Assembly (NCBI GenBank): GCA_031308135.1
Contig: JAHLJT010003656.1
Location: 68,218,984-68,282,983 of the forward strand
Direction: 5' to 3'
DNA from: Acheta domesticus
Lineage: Eukaryota; Arthropoda; Insecta; Orthoptera; Gryllidae
DNA length: 64,000 nt
Shown here: one piece after another, positions 9,319 through 20,669 of the stretch
How the letters are laid out: each line of letters begins with the position of its first letter
Position numbering within the stretch: position 1 is the first letter of the stretch
Notes under the pieces: generated by a model
Seen by the model: the letters and a program-made list of their open reading frames with translations, nothing else
Database searches by the model: none
What the model was told of the DNA's origin: nothing
Position numbers and translations under genes: made by a program

Positions 9319-11220
9319 ATAACAAACACGGTCAGCTTCGTCAAGACCAAACATCAATTCAACTCCTTACCCTAACGCCACACACGGGTAGTTCCAGTAA
9401 TTCGAAATACATAATTCATTATCATGTACTATACGTGTTATACAGCATATAAAATGAGGGAAAATTAATAAATGTATAATATGGTCAATAGAAAAATGCA
9501 CAATAGTGCAATTTAGTATAAGCCTAGACATTATAAAAATAAATGTTTTAATTGACTTAAATCCTTCACTCGCATACGAAAGAGACCTAACACGTAATTC
9601 TTTCAATTAACAGAGTCTTCCTTCCATTTCCCTTAGCATCCTGGAATATCATCTGGGACGGTGAGATATCATCATCGGAAGTCGGGGTAATCGACTTGCC
9701 CCCTGAGACGCGAATGATGTTTGCATTGGGAATCTGAGCCCAGCGCTCACCCACGACCTATCGGTCACCTACGACACTCCGCTTCTTTTCACTCTGTGAA
9801 GAATTGAGAGGAAAGAGAGCTTGTGGTATTTAAAGATACGGAATGTCGAATTCAAAAACAAACGACATCCTCGGTCTAGAACTAGATAAAAAATAGAGAT
9901 TCGGTGCCGAACGACTGATATTAGGAAAGTGGAAATGATTTAAATATAAATTTTTAAACAAACTAGAAGGAAATAGAAATAAATTTCAAGAAACAAGCGT
10001 AGAAAGTTAAATACGCCTTAAAATTCATTTACGTGAAAACCGGAGAAATAAATATTCGTCAGAATTGTTATTTTTTCATTATTTTTGTTTATATGTATGC
10101 CAAAAGCCTAAGGACATCTACAAAAACTGCAGGTGCCGCTAGATTGCTTATTCTTTGGTCAACGTACAAATCAGGTAAATCGCAAAATATTTTGCCTTAT
10201 TTAACAGGACACACCGCCTGACTGCCTCGAGTTTGAGTGACAAACGGTGGCGAGAGCTCCGGTGACGCCTCCAGCATTCATTCGACGATTCATTCTGCGC
10301 ACACCGATAACAGGCCAAGTTTCGGTATCGTTCGTTCTCGATAACGGACGTAGTTCGGGAACTAGCATTCTCGGATACAGCAGTATCGGCGCGGTTGGTA
10401 TCACCGCCTAGAACGAACGGATCTGAGGGATTTTTTCTCCGGCTCTATCAGAGTTTCTACAAAACAGACGAAAGTCGACCAATCGCACCATACCTGTAGT
10501 GAGCAATTACTCACAGAGGGAAGTAAATGCTTCAAGTTTCAAGAAACCATTTATTCATATGAAATGAAGCAATTGCTCATGGGAAGTAGTAGTTCCAACT
10601 TGTACTCTTCAGCAATTACTCGGGAGTACCTTCTCATTTTTATTCGTATCACAAAGTATGCAAACAAATCTAAGGGAAGAATATTTTCAATAAAATGGAT
10701 TTAAAATTCTACCCAATGTATTTTATGATTTGCACGTTTTACACATATTTCAAGTTTCTTGTCACAAATTCCAAATTAAGTAGCCCAACAAGAAGGTAGC
10801 AGAAGAAGAAATGACCATAGGCAATCATAAAAGTAGGTTACTCTGGCAAAGGGTTATGACAACAAATGAGTGCACCTGCTACGTTTTGGTTATATTGGCA
10901 AAGCTCTCTGTTCTGTTCACATACCGTTTAAAAAATTAAAAAAGCAGCCGTTTCGAAATTTCTTCGAGAAGTATTTTAAATAAAAACGATTCCGGATGAA
11001 TTTACATTGAGAAAGGGATATATGGTGCCTCTGTACGCTGAAGTAGTCCATGCGATTACAGAGGTCATAATAGATATCGTATTTATGCACCAAGATTATA
11101 ATGCATAAGATTCTAATGATTGAGCGGCTACAAAAAGGGCCACGACATTTTGTTGCCCGAGATAATTAAAACCAGATAACGGCCATGGCATTTATAAAAT
11201 TGAATATATACTCTTTCGTA
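9319..11220. other. Gene-free stretch
   Basis: No exon is supported. The GC-richer piece at 10200-10420 contains two similar 'cg.tcgttctcg'-like phrases but no recognised element. The motif cluster at 10501-10620 is listed separately. Confidence 0.4.
10501..10625. repeat. Second cluster of GAGCAATTGCTC-type motifs
   Basis: It contains 'gagcaattactc' (10501), 'gaagtaaatgcttc' (10519), 'gaagcaattgctca' (10566) and 'agcaattactc' (10611). These match the word set at 8354-8515 and support a shared, palindrome-rich repeat of unknown class. Confidence 0.45.
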
Positions 11221-11226
11221 TATGTA

Positions 11227-11455
11227 CGTAGGTTATTCCAAAAGTAAGGTCCGATTCAACGTAACTATCTGAATTTCGCGCGAATATTAAAGCATGCATG
11301 CGCGCCGACTACAGGCATGTTTTGCCCATCAAACGCCACCATTACCGTTGTTAATGCTGCTGTGTGCTGTTTACAGTGTCAGTTCGTAATGTTGAAGACT
11401 ACCGATCGGCCCGCCGACTTCAAGTAAGGTCAGTGATTCGTTTTTTGTCAGCAAG
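11227..11455 (+). mobile_element. 5' end of a mariner-like element, truncated
   Basis: The sequence begins 'taggttattccaaaagtaag', a typical mariner terminal inverted repeat. It runs through an untranslated leader to a short coding start whose translation, 'FKVRSVIRF' type, fits the N-terminus of mariner transposases. Homology stops near 11455, where the tail of dispersed repeat B begins. The rest of the transposase and the 3' terminal repeat are absent. Confidence 0.6.
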
Positions 11456-11620
11456 ATTTTCTTTAATATTCTTAAAGTAATACTACTGTTCTACTGTAAG
11501 AAACATAAAAATTAAGGAAATATCAATAATATTTACTCTGGGCGGCGAAAGATGGCAGCTGGCAAGAGGTTGGGGCAAGACCTTAAAGCCGGTCGGCACC
11601 AAGGAAATTAGTCCCCCCGG
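11456..11620 (+). repeat. Dispersed repeat B, 3' fragment
   Basis: It matches the last third of repeat B: 'ctttaatattctaaa', 'gttctac.taagaaa', 'ggcggcgaaagatggcagct' and 'caccaaggaaatta'. The junction with the mariner fragment is abrupt. Confidence 0.7.
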
Positions 11621-11715
11621 CTACCGTCCAAAGACGAAGGAGTATTAATTTTCCCCAGAAAACCGCCGGCTACCACCCTAAGACGAAGGGAATTCATTCT
11701 TTCGTACTAAACTCT
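11612..11715. repeat. Short tandem duplication, about 50 bp
   Basis: Two adjacent copies begin 'ccggctaccgtccaaagacg' and 'ccggctaccaccctaagacg'. The unit is roughly 50 bp with a few differences. Confidence 0.6.
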
Positions 11716-12400
11716 TTAAAAGAACTCAACTTCTTTGAAATTTTGAACTGCTTTCAAAGATGACCGGAAGATTGCGTCAAAACAAGCGCATGCACGCTAC
11801 GCGTATGCACGAATAACAACAGAATAAGTTGAAAAAAACGCTCTTCTTGGGCCCAGACAAAGGTAAAACTGTCAATTTTTTCAGTATTTAATGATTCATA
11901 CGGCTAACCGCCTTGATTACTGTCGTTTTTAGAACTTTCCATTGTGTCAATGGATTAAAAAAGACATGTAGCACTCTCTGCAGCACGAAATTTTCAGCTC
12001 TCCCAAGACCAAGCTACATTCGCAGCTTCAATACCTAATGTTTATTATTAAAATTAGCTAATTTATGAATGTACTAGAATTGACTCAGTGTGTCTTTTCA
12101 TAATTCCCTTTGGAAGGAATTATCCTTCCATAAGAGAATATGTTGCATCATTAAATTTTTTTCTTTTTATTTCTCTCATATCACGATCCTCTCGATTCAG
12201 GTAAGTAATGCACTGTATATCGAGATCCTAATCGAAGGCAATAACAAGCAAGAATGTATCAGTAAAAAAATAATAAATTTAGGCATCTATTTTTGAAGTA
12301 ATTCAGAGATAATATATCCCCATTTCACTGACACATATAACTGGTTTTAAATTGATAAATGCATGCATGTTTTGTCGAATTCACGTGCATTTCCCATCCG
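11716..12400. other. Gene-free stretch
   Basis: Nothing recognisable; AT-rich with isolated short ORFs lacking any conserved motif. Confidence 0.4.
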
Positions 12401-12404
12401 TTCT

Positions 12405-12620
12405 CAAGTAACGCGTGCCGCCGGCCATCGGGCAGAATCCGCAGCCGGGCGGGCAGCGCAGGAGCGAACGAGGGCTGCGGAGACGCATGGGTCCAGAGGG
12501 AGCCACTTACCGTCCCGTCGGCGCGGGGTAGCGGCGCTGCGATAAGGGGTGGCAGGGGACTTTGGGATAAGCAACGAGGGCAATGGCGCAAACAAGGGGC
12601 CCTACGTGAGGTACACACTA
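12405..12620. promoter_or_regulatory. CpG-rich block 12.4-12.6 kb
   Basis: A compact CpG-dense segment in AT-rich surroundings. On the minus strand it contains a good donor-like sequence, 'gacg|gtaagt' (intron side starting about 12512). It could therefore be a non-coding first exon with its promoter, but no partner exon is visible. ORFs on both strands here have no recognisable motifs. Confidence 0.3.
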
Positions 12621-13610
12621 GGCTAGTGGCGGCAAATACATTGCAATGTTGTTCACGAGGATGCATTGAAAAACAAATGCTTGCATGATTGTAGACTTAA
12701 TTATACAACGAGCATGAGTTTATAGCACGATAACAGTTATGATTATTTACTACTTATAAATAAATAACACGTGGAAGTGACGGCCAGTCTTTGCCTTCCA
12801 AGCTCTTGAGAAAGCCATATCAGCCATCGTTGAGTAATTCAAACCCACAGGCAATACATAAGCGAATTAAGCAGCAGCTTAAATACCTCCAGTAATTTTT
12901 AATCAAAACTTTATACTGGTTTATAAATATTTAAAACATACTAATACTCTTTTTTAATGAAAAGGTAATGAAAGGTTTGCTCATACTTTTTACCATATTA
13001 CATAGTACTACATACGACTACAGTCGAGGTTCACTACATCCGACGATGTCAAAATTAAATAGAATTTCTCCACATTTATTGATTTTATTAATATAGAAAT
13101 GAAGAAAAATACATTAACAACACGAGCTGAAAATTTAAAATATTTATTTGTTCTTAAAATTATTTTCAATTGTTTGCTTCGCATATTTTTCATTAATTAT
13201 TTCTTCGGAGTTCGTGCTCTCTCCTTACTTGATTCTGCGTTGTACACTATCTCGTAAGTATCGTAATGCAGTCTTGACACCCTTCAATCTCTCTTCCATT
13301 GTTGGAATATCTCGTCCCATTCTCGGAAGGTCCTTTTACTGGCCTATTAATATACGAGATCCTTTCGGTAACACGATGATCGCTTTTCCGCGCGGCACGA
13401 GGGAAGAGGCAGTCCCTTGCTTCTTGTCGCCTTCGTAGAACTCAATATGCTTTGAACCGCGGAATATCAAGTAACACCAAGCCCGAAACAAGCAATCGCA
13501 CGTCGCCGCCGCCCAACTGCTCTATCCTTCTGTTTTTTTTCAAAACTTACAAAAATGTAATGTTTTTGATTTGTCTCTCACGCCGTTAGTATTTATAACA
13601 GTGGCGACTT
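12621..13610. other. Gene-free stretch
   Basis: A 96-codon ORF (13148-13438, plus) and its antisense were examined. Neither shows a conserved motif or splice borders, so no gene is called. Confidence 0.4.
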
Positions 13611-13611
13611 G

Positions 13612-14322
13612 TTCACATTATTACATTTATGAGTACATGTGCTTTAAATATTGTCAAGTAAAGTTTCTCGAAAACTCAACTGTCTTCTGTAAAACTAGCT
13701 CAAAATTCCGCATTTTCAGAAACGCTCAAACACGATTTTCTCGTCAATGGCTCCAAATTTGTTCCCAAACCTTTCGGACGGACAGTGCTAATTGCACTCT
13801 AATTTGGCGTAAAGTTCATTTTGAGGTACTTTTTGTTTCTTCACAAATTACACAGAGGAATTTTTTTTTTTGAAGATCTCGCACACCGTTAAAATGCACA
13901 TTTCCAGCAATTTGTAAACACGATTGTATTTGTGAGAAAGTGATTTAAATGTCTTCTAATGAAGTTTTTCGAACACAAAAGATTCCTGTGAAAAAGAGCT
14001 TCAAATTTCGCATTTACAGTAGCACTTAGAAAATGGCGTTTAGCCATTTTCTTATAAAAGGTCTCAATTTTATCAACGAATATTGCAATTTAGTACAAAG
14101 TTTTACTGTTCTTTAATATTCTGAAAAAAAATTCCGTTCTACAATAAGGAAATAGAAAAATTACGAAAATATCAAAAAGAAGTACTTTGAGCGGCGATAT
14201 ACACCAGCCGACAAGAGTATGTGGCAAGTGCGAAAATAGCTAGCAGAGACCGAAGGAAATAGACAACTAATACGGAAAAGTCTGTGCCATTCTGTAGCAC
14301 AACTAGTTTTTTCTTTAAGAGA
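13612..14322 (+). repeat. Dispersed repeat B, copy 2
   Basis: Full-length relative of 487-1175. Both share 'gagtacatgtgctttaaata', 'aagtaaagtttctcgaaaac', 'tagctcaaaattccgcattt', 'cacatt.ccagcaatttgtaa' and 'tctgtagcac.actagtttt'. The two copies differ by scattered substitutions and small indels. Confidence 0.8.
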
Positions 14323-14349
14323 AATCAAAAACCGTTAGAACGTAATTTC

Positions 14350-14545
14350 GTTCCGTTCTGTCAAATTCGATGCGGACCAACCACCGTTAGCTTTACACTG
14401 GCCTCTCCCTCCGACTTAACCACAGGCAATATAGAAGCTAAGCACGGTTTTAGATGAGAATTCGAACCGACCCAAGTCATGTGTACAAACTGGCCAAGAG
14501 TATACAATGTCTCAGCGATCACGGCTAAATTGACATCTGGCATTC
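14350..14545 (-). mobile_element. tRNA-derived SINE (type C)
   Basis: On the minus strand a tRNA-like head is visible: the A-box region 'tagccgtgatcgctgagac' is followed about 45 bp later by the B-box region 'gggtcggttcgaattctc'. About 80 bp of unrelated body follows, which is the layout of a tRNA-derived SINE. The tRNA-like part has lost the paired acceptor stem, so it is not a functional tRNA gene. The 60-codon ORF across it is incidental. Confidence 0.65.
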
Positions 14546-15400
14546 AAGAATGAAAGAACTTGCTTTGTTTAGAATGTCTACGACTACTGAAGAAATAAAA
14601 TTCACAAAGTATTGCAAAGGAAGCAAATTTGAGTAGATCAGAAATTAGCGTATGATAATGACGCACAAATGACGCAAGTTCAGTCAACATCTCTGATGCT
14701 TGGAAAATTACAATACCTTAAATTACTTTTCTACTCCCATTGTATAATGCTGTCATTTGATGGCTGCAACCAGTTGCATAATGATACCCATTTCGATACA
14801 GTTGTCATTCTGAGGTTGAGGTTCTTGACTAATAACAGAAAAGCTTACAACGAAGAATTGACACTTCCTTAATCATTGAGGATCTTCATAGTAAATGTTT
14901 CGTTCAATACATTGCAATGAATATACAATTGGATTTAATTTTATATTCTGCTTCTTAGTTTTAATTTATTTTATCATTAGTATTTTTAACATGAAATATT
15001 ATATAAAATAAATTGAATTGTTATTGCACTTTGAACCTATTTGACTAGCGCAGTGGTAGTTATTGAAGAGAACATTTGACGAAGGTTAAGATCTGAACGC
15101 ACGTCATTTTAAGGTTATTTGTAGCTGCCGTGTGGTTGGCTTTAAAAAATTATAATTTAAAATGTCTGGTGAATCAAAGGTGGTCTTGACACCTCCATAA
15201 ATAAGTGTAAAAGCAAAAATGGTGACGTCGGAATTATTGCAGCAACTTCTGTACTCCCTCGCAGGCTCTCCGGGGAAACAAAGCCACCTGCAGTGGGTAG
15301 GGAGATGTCCGATAGGTGGCCTTGAGTGAATCCTGCATGTCAACTGCTACGACACGATTCGATGTAAAAGTTTAACTTATAAAAGTTACCATACGTCGTA
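14546..15400. other. Gene-free stretch
   Basis: AT-rich sequence with no recognised gene or element. ORFs of 60-80 codons lack motifs. Confidence 0.4.
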
Positions 15401-15405
15401 GAAAA

Positions 15406-15532
15406 AGTACCGTATGAAACTCGATGTAATGGGTATTAATACACTCGTGTGAAGTTTACGATACTCGCTCGTATCGTAATATCACACTCGTGTATTAATA
15501 CCCATCATTACATCATCGTTTCATAATGTACT
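15406..15532. repeat. Snap-back palindrome, arms about 60 bp
   Basis: Arm 15406-15464 pairs with arm 15471-15532 around a 6-base loop (tcgctc). Shared landmarks are 'agtac', 'tatgaaac', 'gatgtaatg', 'ggtattaatacac', 'gtgtga' and 'ttacgatac'. Most positions pair and a few small bulges interrupt the stem. It could be a foldback MITE or the source of a hairpin RNA; no target duplication was identified. Confidence 0.85.
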
Positions 15533-15534
15533 AT

Positions 15535-15915
15535 TGAACGCCCTCGTGCAAAATTATTGAAGATAGATTATTCTTAATGAAATCTATTCTTGAAAATTAA
15601 ATCTTTAAATGATGCTATGTACAGTTTTTCAAGATAAGAGTAGTTTTGGCGCAAGTTTCAATGAAATCGGAGGAATTAAAATAATACATAAAGAAGATTT
15701 TCTCAAGAACACTCCATATTTTATTTTCCCGTATATACTACGTACATACGGAGTAATAATATAGATAGTAGTATAAAACAAAGATAAAGATTTCTTGGCC
15801 TAAAACGCAATTGTGTGTGTAATTGAGGAACTGCACAGAGAACAATGGTACAATTATCGTGAAGGGGCAGTGGGTTACTATGATATACTTGTATATGTGC
15901 CAGATAGACATACGA
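15535..15915. other. AT-rich gene-free stretch
   Basis: Nothing recognisable. Confidence 0.4.
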
Positions 15916-15919
15916 GATA

Positions 15920-16120
15920 TTGGAGCGGAGAGGTGCTCTTCACTGGGAAAGTCCCCAGAGCAATAGGGGCATGGCGAAACTCTGGTACGTCTTTAGGCGC
16001 CGACAGATAGCAGCTGGAAAAAGGGTTGGGCGAAACCATAAAGTTAGCCTCAATTCAAGAGAACGGGAAACTAACTTACACGAGAAAGTGTGTGGCATTT
16101 TTGTAGCACCACAGTTTCAT
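15920..16120 (+). repeat. Dispersed repeat B, diverged 3' fragment
   Basis: It contains 'gacagatagcagctgg', 'gggaaactaacttac' and 'gtagcaccacagttt', in the order found at the 3' end of repeat B. Divergence is greater than in the other copies. Confidence 0.5.
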
Positions 16121-16359
16121 ATTTATTTTTAAGACTTTATGTTCAATATTTCAATAGTATTAGGAGCCTCACAGTTTGGTCACGCTTAGCGCTTGTTTAA
16201 GTTGATCGATGCAACCAGCACCCACGTCCACATAGGTGGTCACAGATCCAATCCCTGAATCACCAAACCCGGTGTACCCGAAGTGGCCGTAATGGAACTG
16301 CTCAATGCGAACATTTGAACGAAGATTGCTTTTCCAAATTAGTAACTCGTGTATATCCA

Positions 16360-17006
16360 CCCCAAATAAAACAAGCCGATTTCAAAGTTACATTGATTAG
16401 CCACATCACTTTGCATGTTACACTTACTTTCAGGCGTAAAATAAGCAATTATAAAAAGAGGTGACGTATACGCATCTAGTACCACGGCAAAGCAAAATAT
16501 ATTGATGCAGAAACGATCTGGAAACCAACCTATTCAGGGGAGAACAAGCATAACCGAGCAAATAATACAAAATAAGTTTCCAGCAGAACTGTTTATGAAA
16601 CAGAAAGTACACTCGACCATTTTTATACACAAGAAACCGAATAGTCCGGACAGGCATTTTATGCGCAAGAACCTGTAACGCGTAAGGCCAGTATATCCCG
16701 TTAGTTCCGTATCCCGGGCTGACCGTGAGTAGCTTTTTTCCTCTCGGACTCTCATTAGGAGATCGGAAGGCCCTCGCCCCGCCCCGCTCCGCCGCGTGCC
16801 GCCCTGGCGAAAATTTAATTAACCGAGGAATGGAGAAGAACGCCGCCGCAGTAATGAATCCCCGCCCCCGCCCCCGAGGTCAGATGCGACGCAAGGCGAT
16901 CGTGCGCGCACAGCAGCCTCCGACGCCCAGACCGCCAGCGACTCCTCGACACCTCAAACCTGAACGGGAAGAAAGAGAAAAAAAAATTCGAATCTTTATC
17001 ATAAAA
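16360..17006. promoter_or_regulatory. Gene-free stretch with CpG-rich block 16.76-16.94 kb
   Basis: The block at 16760-16940 is rich in CCGCCCC and CCCCGCCC boxes and CpG. It may be an unmethylated regulatory island. No exon is supported beside it, and the 135-codon ORF starting at 16725 is low in conserved features. Confidence 0.3.
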
Positions 17007-17435
17007 CAGGGATATCCAACTTGCAAGGACTCAAGGGCCACAACAAAAAACTTTAATATAGTTGCGGGCCACACTTACAATACTAGGGCGGAACTGCCGA
17101 AATATTGGCATGACGTCTTCGTTGTTTGTTGATTTCGGCAGTGTGCCCAGCTGCTCTGAAAGGGGGAAGGAACGTGGTTTCTTATGTTGTGCATGTCAGG
17201 TCGTACCATGCACAACCCAGAGAAACAATTAAATTTCTGAATTTACTAGAAAAAAAGTTCTTAAGTCTAAATTTAACCTATTTTTACATTAAGGAGGTTT
17301 TGACCCCGAACAGGCGAGTGCGTTAGGCGTGCAATGTTCTCGGCAAATATACGTGTAATGACCTTTCAGTTATGACTAAACATCTTTCGCGGGGCACAAT
17401 AAATTGCATCGCGAGCCGTCAGTTGGACAACCATG
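17007..17435. mobile_element. hAT (Tip100/Zaphod-like) non-autonomous element
   Basis: The element starts CAGGGATATCCAACTTGCAAGG and ends with the complement of CATGGTTGTCCAACTGACGG. Both ends have the 'GTCCAAC...GGGCC' layout common in this hAT branch ('gggccacaac' and 'gcgggccacac' lie just inside the left end). Flanking 8-mers are tcataaaa and ttatacaa, a 6 of 8 match, which is compatible with an old target duplication. It is 429 bp long and no transposase is encoded. Confidence 0.65.
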
Positions 17436-17720
17436 TTATACAACATGTATTTCATCAAGTTATGACATATTTTAAACTACTGAGTCACCAGATACCGAAA
17501 ACACGTAGGGCACGTGAGGGGGGATTATTAAGATACCGAGGATCTCCTAACCGATGAAGTGAAAAGCAATTTTAATCGGAGAAGAGCACTCGACTCATCT
17601 CGCTGGCCTAAAGGAATTACATTTCGCAGAGCGGTGCTCGACAGTGTTATAGGCTGTCAAGTAATCGTCGGCGGGCCTGAAGGAAACATCTAGCGTAGGT
17701 CCAACGCCAAGACGTGGAAA
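17436..17720. other. Gene-free stretch
   Basis: Nothing recognisable. Confidence 0.35.
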
Positions 17721-17724
17721 CCTC

Positions 17725-18190
17725 AGCAACTGTCGCCCCCGAGAGACTCGCCTGCTCCGCAGCCGCAAGCGACGAGCGGGAAGCGGGAGGAGGAGGAGGA
17801 GGCGGGGGCGTCGCGAAGCCACCCGCGCGCGGCGGCCACTGGGGGGCGGGGGCGGGGGCGGGGCGCGCGCGAGGCAAGAGGAGCGTGACGCGCTGTTCCG
17901 CCATATGGCAGGAAGCGGCTCCGGAAGTGGGCTGCAGACGGCGGGGACAGGGGCGGGGGTGGGGGCGGGGGCGGGGGTCACGGCGGAGGCGCGTGGGTGA
18001 CTCACCGGCCGCCCCCGCGAGCTCTGCCACGCGCCCGCCCTGTCCCGCCCCGCCCCGCCCGCACAAAAACGCCCGCTGCAGGCGTCGCTTCGCGTCGCGT
18101 CTCCCTCCCCGCCGCGCAAAACCGTCCGCCGCAGGCGACCCGCCAGGCGCGGCCCTTTTTCTCGTCTCTCGCCCTCCGTCATGTACAATT
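17725..18190. promoter_or_regulatory. CpG island with G-quadruplex-prone core
   Basis: A dense CpG block. A GGA/GGC run lies at about 17790-17815 and a GGGGGC array at 17930-17985 offers many G runs. Long ORFs on both strands (up to 247 codons) have arginine/proline/alanine composition typical of GC-rich random sequence and no motif. It is a plausible promoter of a distant gene, but no transcript evidence is visible. Confidence 0.4.
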
Positions 18191-19738
18191 TTATTACAAT
18201 AAATGCCGCCTGAGCCGAATCCACATAGCTGACAGAAACGCTCTGCGCAACCGACTGCGTTCGCAAGGCTACAACTAAAGTACGAACCCAGGCGCCAACG
18301 AAGCAGCGTAATTCACTCATCGTCCTTATATTTGCCACAAATTCAATGTAATGCCTACGGGTTGACTAGGCACTAGGGTACACCAAAGAAGTCGCCCTTC
18401 TCTCCGCGACATTGGATTGGGAGAAAATATCAGGATATTTTGGGATATACATTCGCGATATTTGATTGGGAGAAAAACATCTGAGTCTCACCGAAATGCG
18501 TATTAATTGTATCGCGACCCCGACGTTATGCAGACACGTCACCAAATAAACGCGAACGTAGCGTGACGGCGAAGGTACGTTCCACGCATAGCGCGAGTGA
18601 GTCAATACTAATGCGAATCCAACGAACTGCGTACGGAAAGAATAGAAAGAGAATAAGACGATGAGCAATCGACGCTTTCAATTTCGCTTTTCTGCTATGT
18701 CCTTTGTCACGTAGGCCTAGCACGCAAGTGACGCGTGCACACTATAACTCAGAAGACTTGAGTTAACCGGATAAGTTTAGATAATGACATTTTCCTCTGA
18801 GCACATCCACTTCGGTAACTTTGTCTAATTGACGGGTTGCGTCTTTTCTTATGCGAGAAAGCGTACGTGGCGACGTGTCTTCCTCCGACAAATAACAGCT
18901 TGTTTCGTTTTTCATATAAGCGCCTGTGACGGTGAGGTATACGATACATTGGAATATATCAGCAAATTTTTACAAATGTACAGTTGCATATAAGATTGTT
19001 ACGCTCATGATCACGCCAGTAAGCAGACAAAACCCAGCCGCCAACGAAGCAGCCCGACACCCAGGCAGCCGCGAGGTAAAAAATGTACATGACAATGCGC
19101 GTGGCTATTGCAATGCTGAGTGCGCGCGTAAAAGACGGATGAAGGTAATACAACGAAATCCAAAATAAAACTGCACCAAAATGTGTTTATTTATTGATAT
19201 ACAATTTAAGTGAAAGTGGAGGCGGAGAAATATGTGACATCAGAAATTAAAACAAGAAATGCCGAAAAAAGTTGAAAAAATGTCTAGTGAGGAGATCTAG
19301 AGAAAAAGGAATGGCAAACAATTCATTCCGTATTTACAAGAAACATTTCGTCAGAAGAAATGCCAAAATATGTTGTTAACATAGAAGGATTGTAGCCTAT
19401 GTTTATGAAAATATATTGGTTAAGTAAATGGAAAACATTGTTATTTCGCGCGAAAAAAAAGACGTACGAATGCTCAAAATGTGATGTAAATAAAGACATT
19501 TTAGAATTAATAAATCCCGACTTGGATTTCATTATTCTAAGTTTTACACTCAGATAAATTGTAACTCTAGGGCAAATATTTCAGTACTTTTAGATTCACC
19601 AAAAATTAATTCCAAGAACTTTCATTTCAACAGCTTATCCCTGACAATTTTAAAACATTTTTAGAACGCACAACCAGTATACTGTACATCTAAACTACTA
19701 CCCTCTTCCTTTCTCTAAACGCAAAGAATACCCCGCGA
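18191..19738. other. Gene-free stretch
   Basis: Two near-identical phrases, 'gcgacattggattgggagaa' (about 18408) and 'gcgatatttgattgggagaa' (about 18457), form a short tandem duplication. 'Gccaacgaagcag' recurs at 18292 and 19038. No gene is supported. Confidence 0.4.
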
Positions 19739-19965
19739 ATGGGCCGGGCAAATCGAAATTGCGTCCGGGAACGAATGGGTGGGGTGGGGGGCATCCGGTT
19801 CGACGCCCGCGAAGGCAGCGAGGCCTCGGCCAGAACAGGCGCTGGCGTGGGCGTCGTAAAGTTTACTGCGGGAGCCCCGAGACCAATGAACGCAAAGCAT
19901 TTGCACGCTCCGCGAGGGCACGGCTGCTCGGCCGTTCCGGGAACCCAATGCAATGCAAATGGCAG
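19739..19965. promoter_or_regulatory. CpG-rich block 19.74-19.96 kb
   Basis: A short GC-rich island in AT-rich surroundings, open in several frames without recognisable protein motifs. A regulatory role is an inference from base composition only. Confidence 0.25.
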
Positions 19966-20667
19966 GAGATACGTTTTACGTCAATAAAATGTGCTTTTGA
20001 GTGAAAGATTTTTGTCATGCAATTTACCGAAACTTTCGAATGTAATGTATACAATACTCGTTGAAACACTAACCCTATTAAACAACCTGCTATTTCAACG
20101 ACCGATTTTTCTCCGAATCGACACTGAAACCCTTATACAGCATACAAATCGTACCCCTGTTAATGGACTACCCTCTCCTCAACCACCCCATGAAGAACAT
20201 CTTTAACCCCTTTTTTAGAGACCACTTTCAGAAAAGAACTGTAAGAATACAATCCACCGAATTTTCAGTAAAAAGAAAAAGAAAATTGACATTGACAATG
20301 GCATTCACGCGACATGCCCCCTGCACGAGCTTCCATCCTTGAGGAAATCTGGAAGGGGTACTCCGGATGTAACGTATAATAATAATGCAACAATGCAATG
20401 TAACAATATTCTTGTAAAATATTCCCTTCCATCAAGTTAAAATGTAATGTAACAATCCACCGTGGCACCAATAAGTACTTGCTCTCGCTCAATTTCGATT
20501 TCATTTCATCTAATGTTTAATTCTTTGAGTTTACAAACTACTCTTACTTTTCTGAAAAACATCTCGTCATAAAGGTACTAATTGTGGAAGTTCTAAAACA
20601 AAACACGCTTCAAGGAATGGCGCAAATCTCATATTAATGAACTCTCCGTATTTTCGAAAATTGCTAA
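19966..20667. other. Gene-free stretch
   Basis: Contains two 'aatgtaatgtaacaat'-like phrases near 20395 and 20445. Nothing else is recognised. Confidence 0.35.
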
Positions 20668-20669
20668 TA

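Noticed and set aside
14350..14545. Functional tRNA gene
   Set aside because: A and B boxes are present but the acceptor stem and a proper anticodon arm are not; a SINE head fits better. The same applies at 31960, 34044 and 28999.
16169..16360. 63-codon minus-strand ORF with a protein-like 'FHYGHFGYTGFGDSG' stretch
   Set aside because: No known domain, no splice borders or promoter. The plus strand shows weak A/B-box-like words, so a decayed SINE is as likely.
17595..18338. 247-codon minus-strand ORF
   Set aside because: It lies in a CpG island, overlaps other long ORFs in opposite and alternate frames, and has only Arg/Pro/Ala bias.
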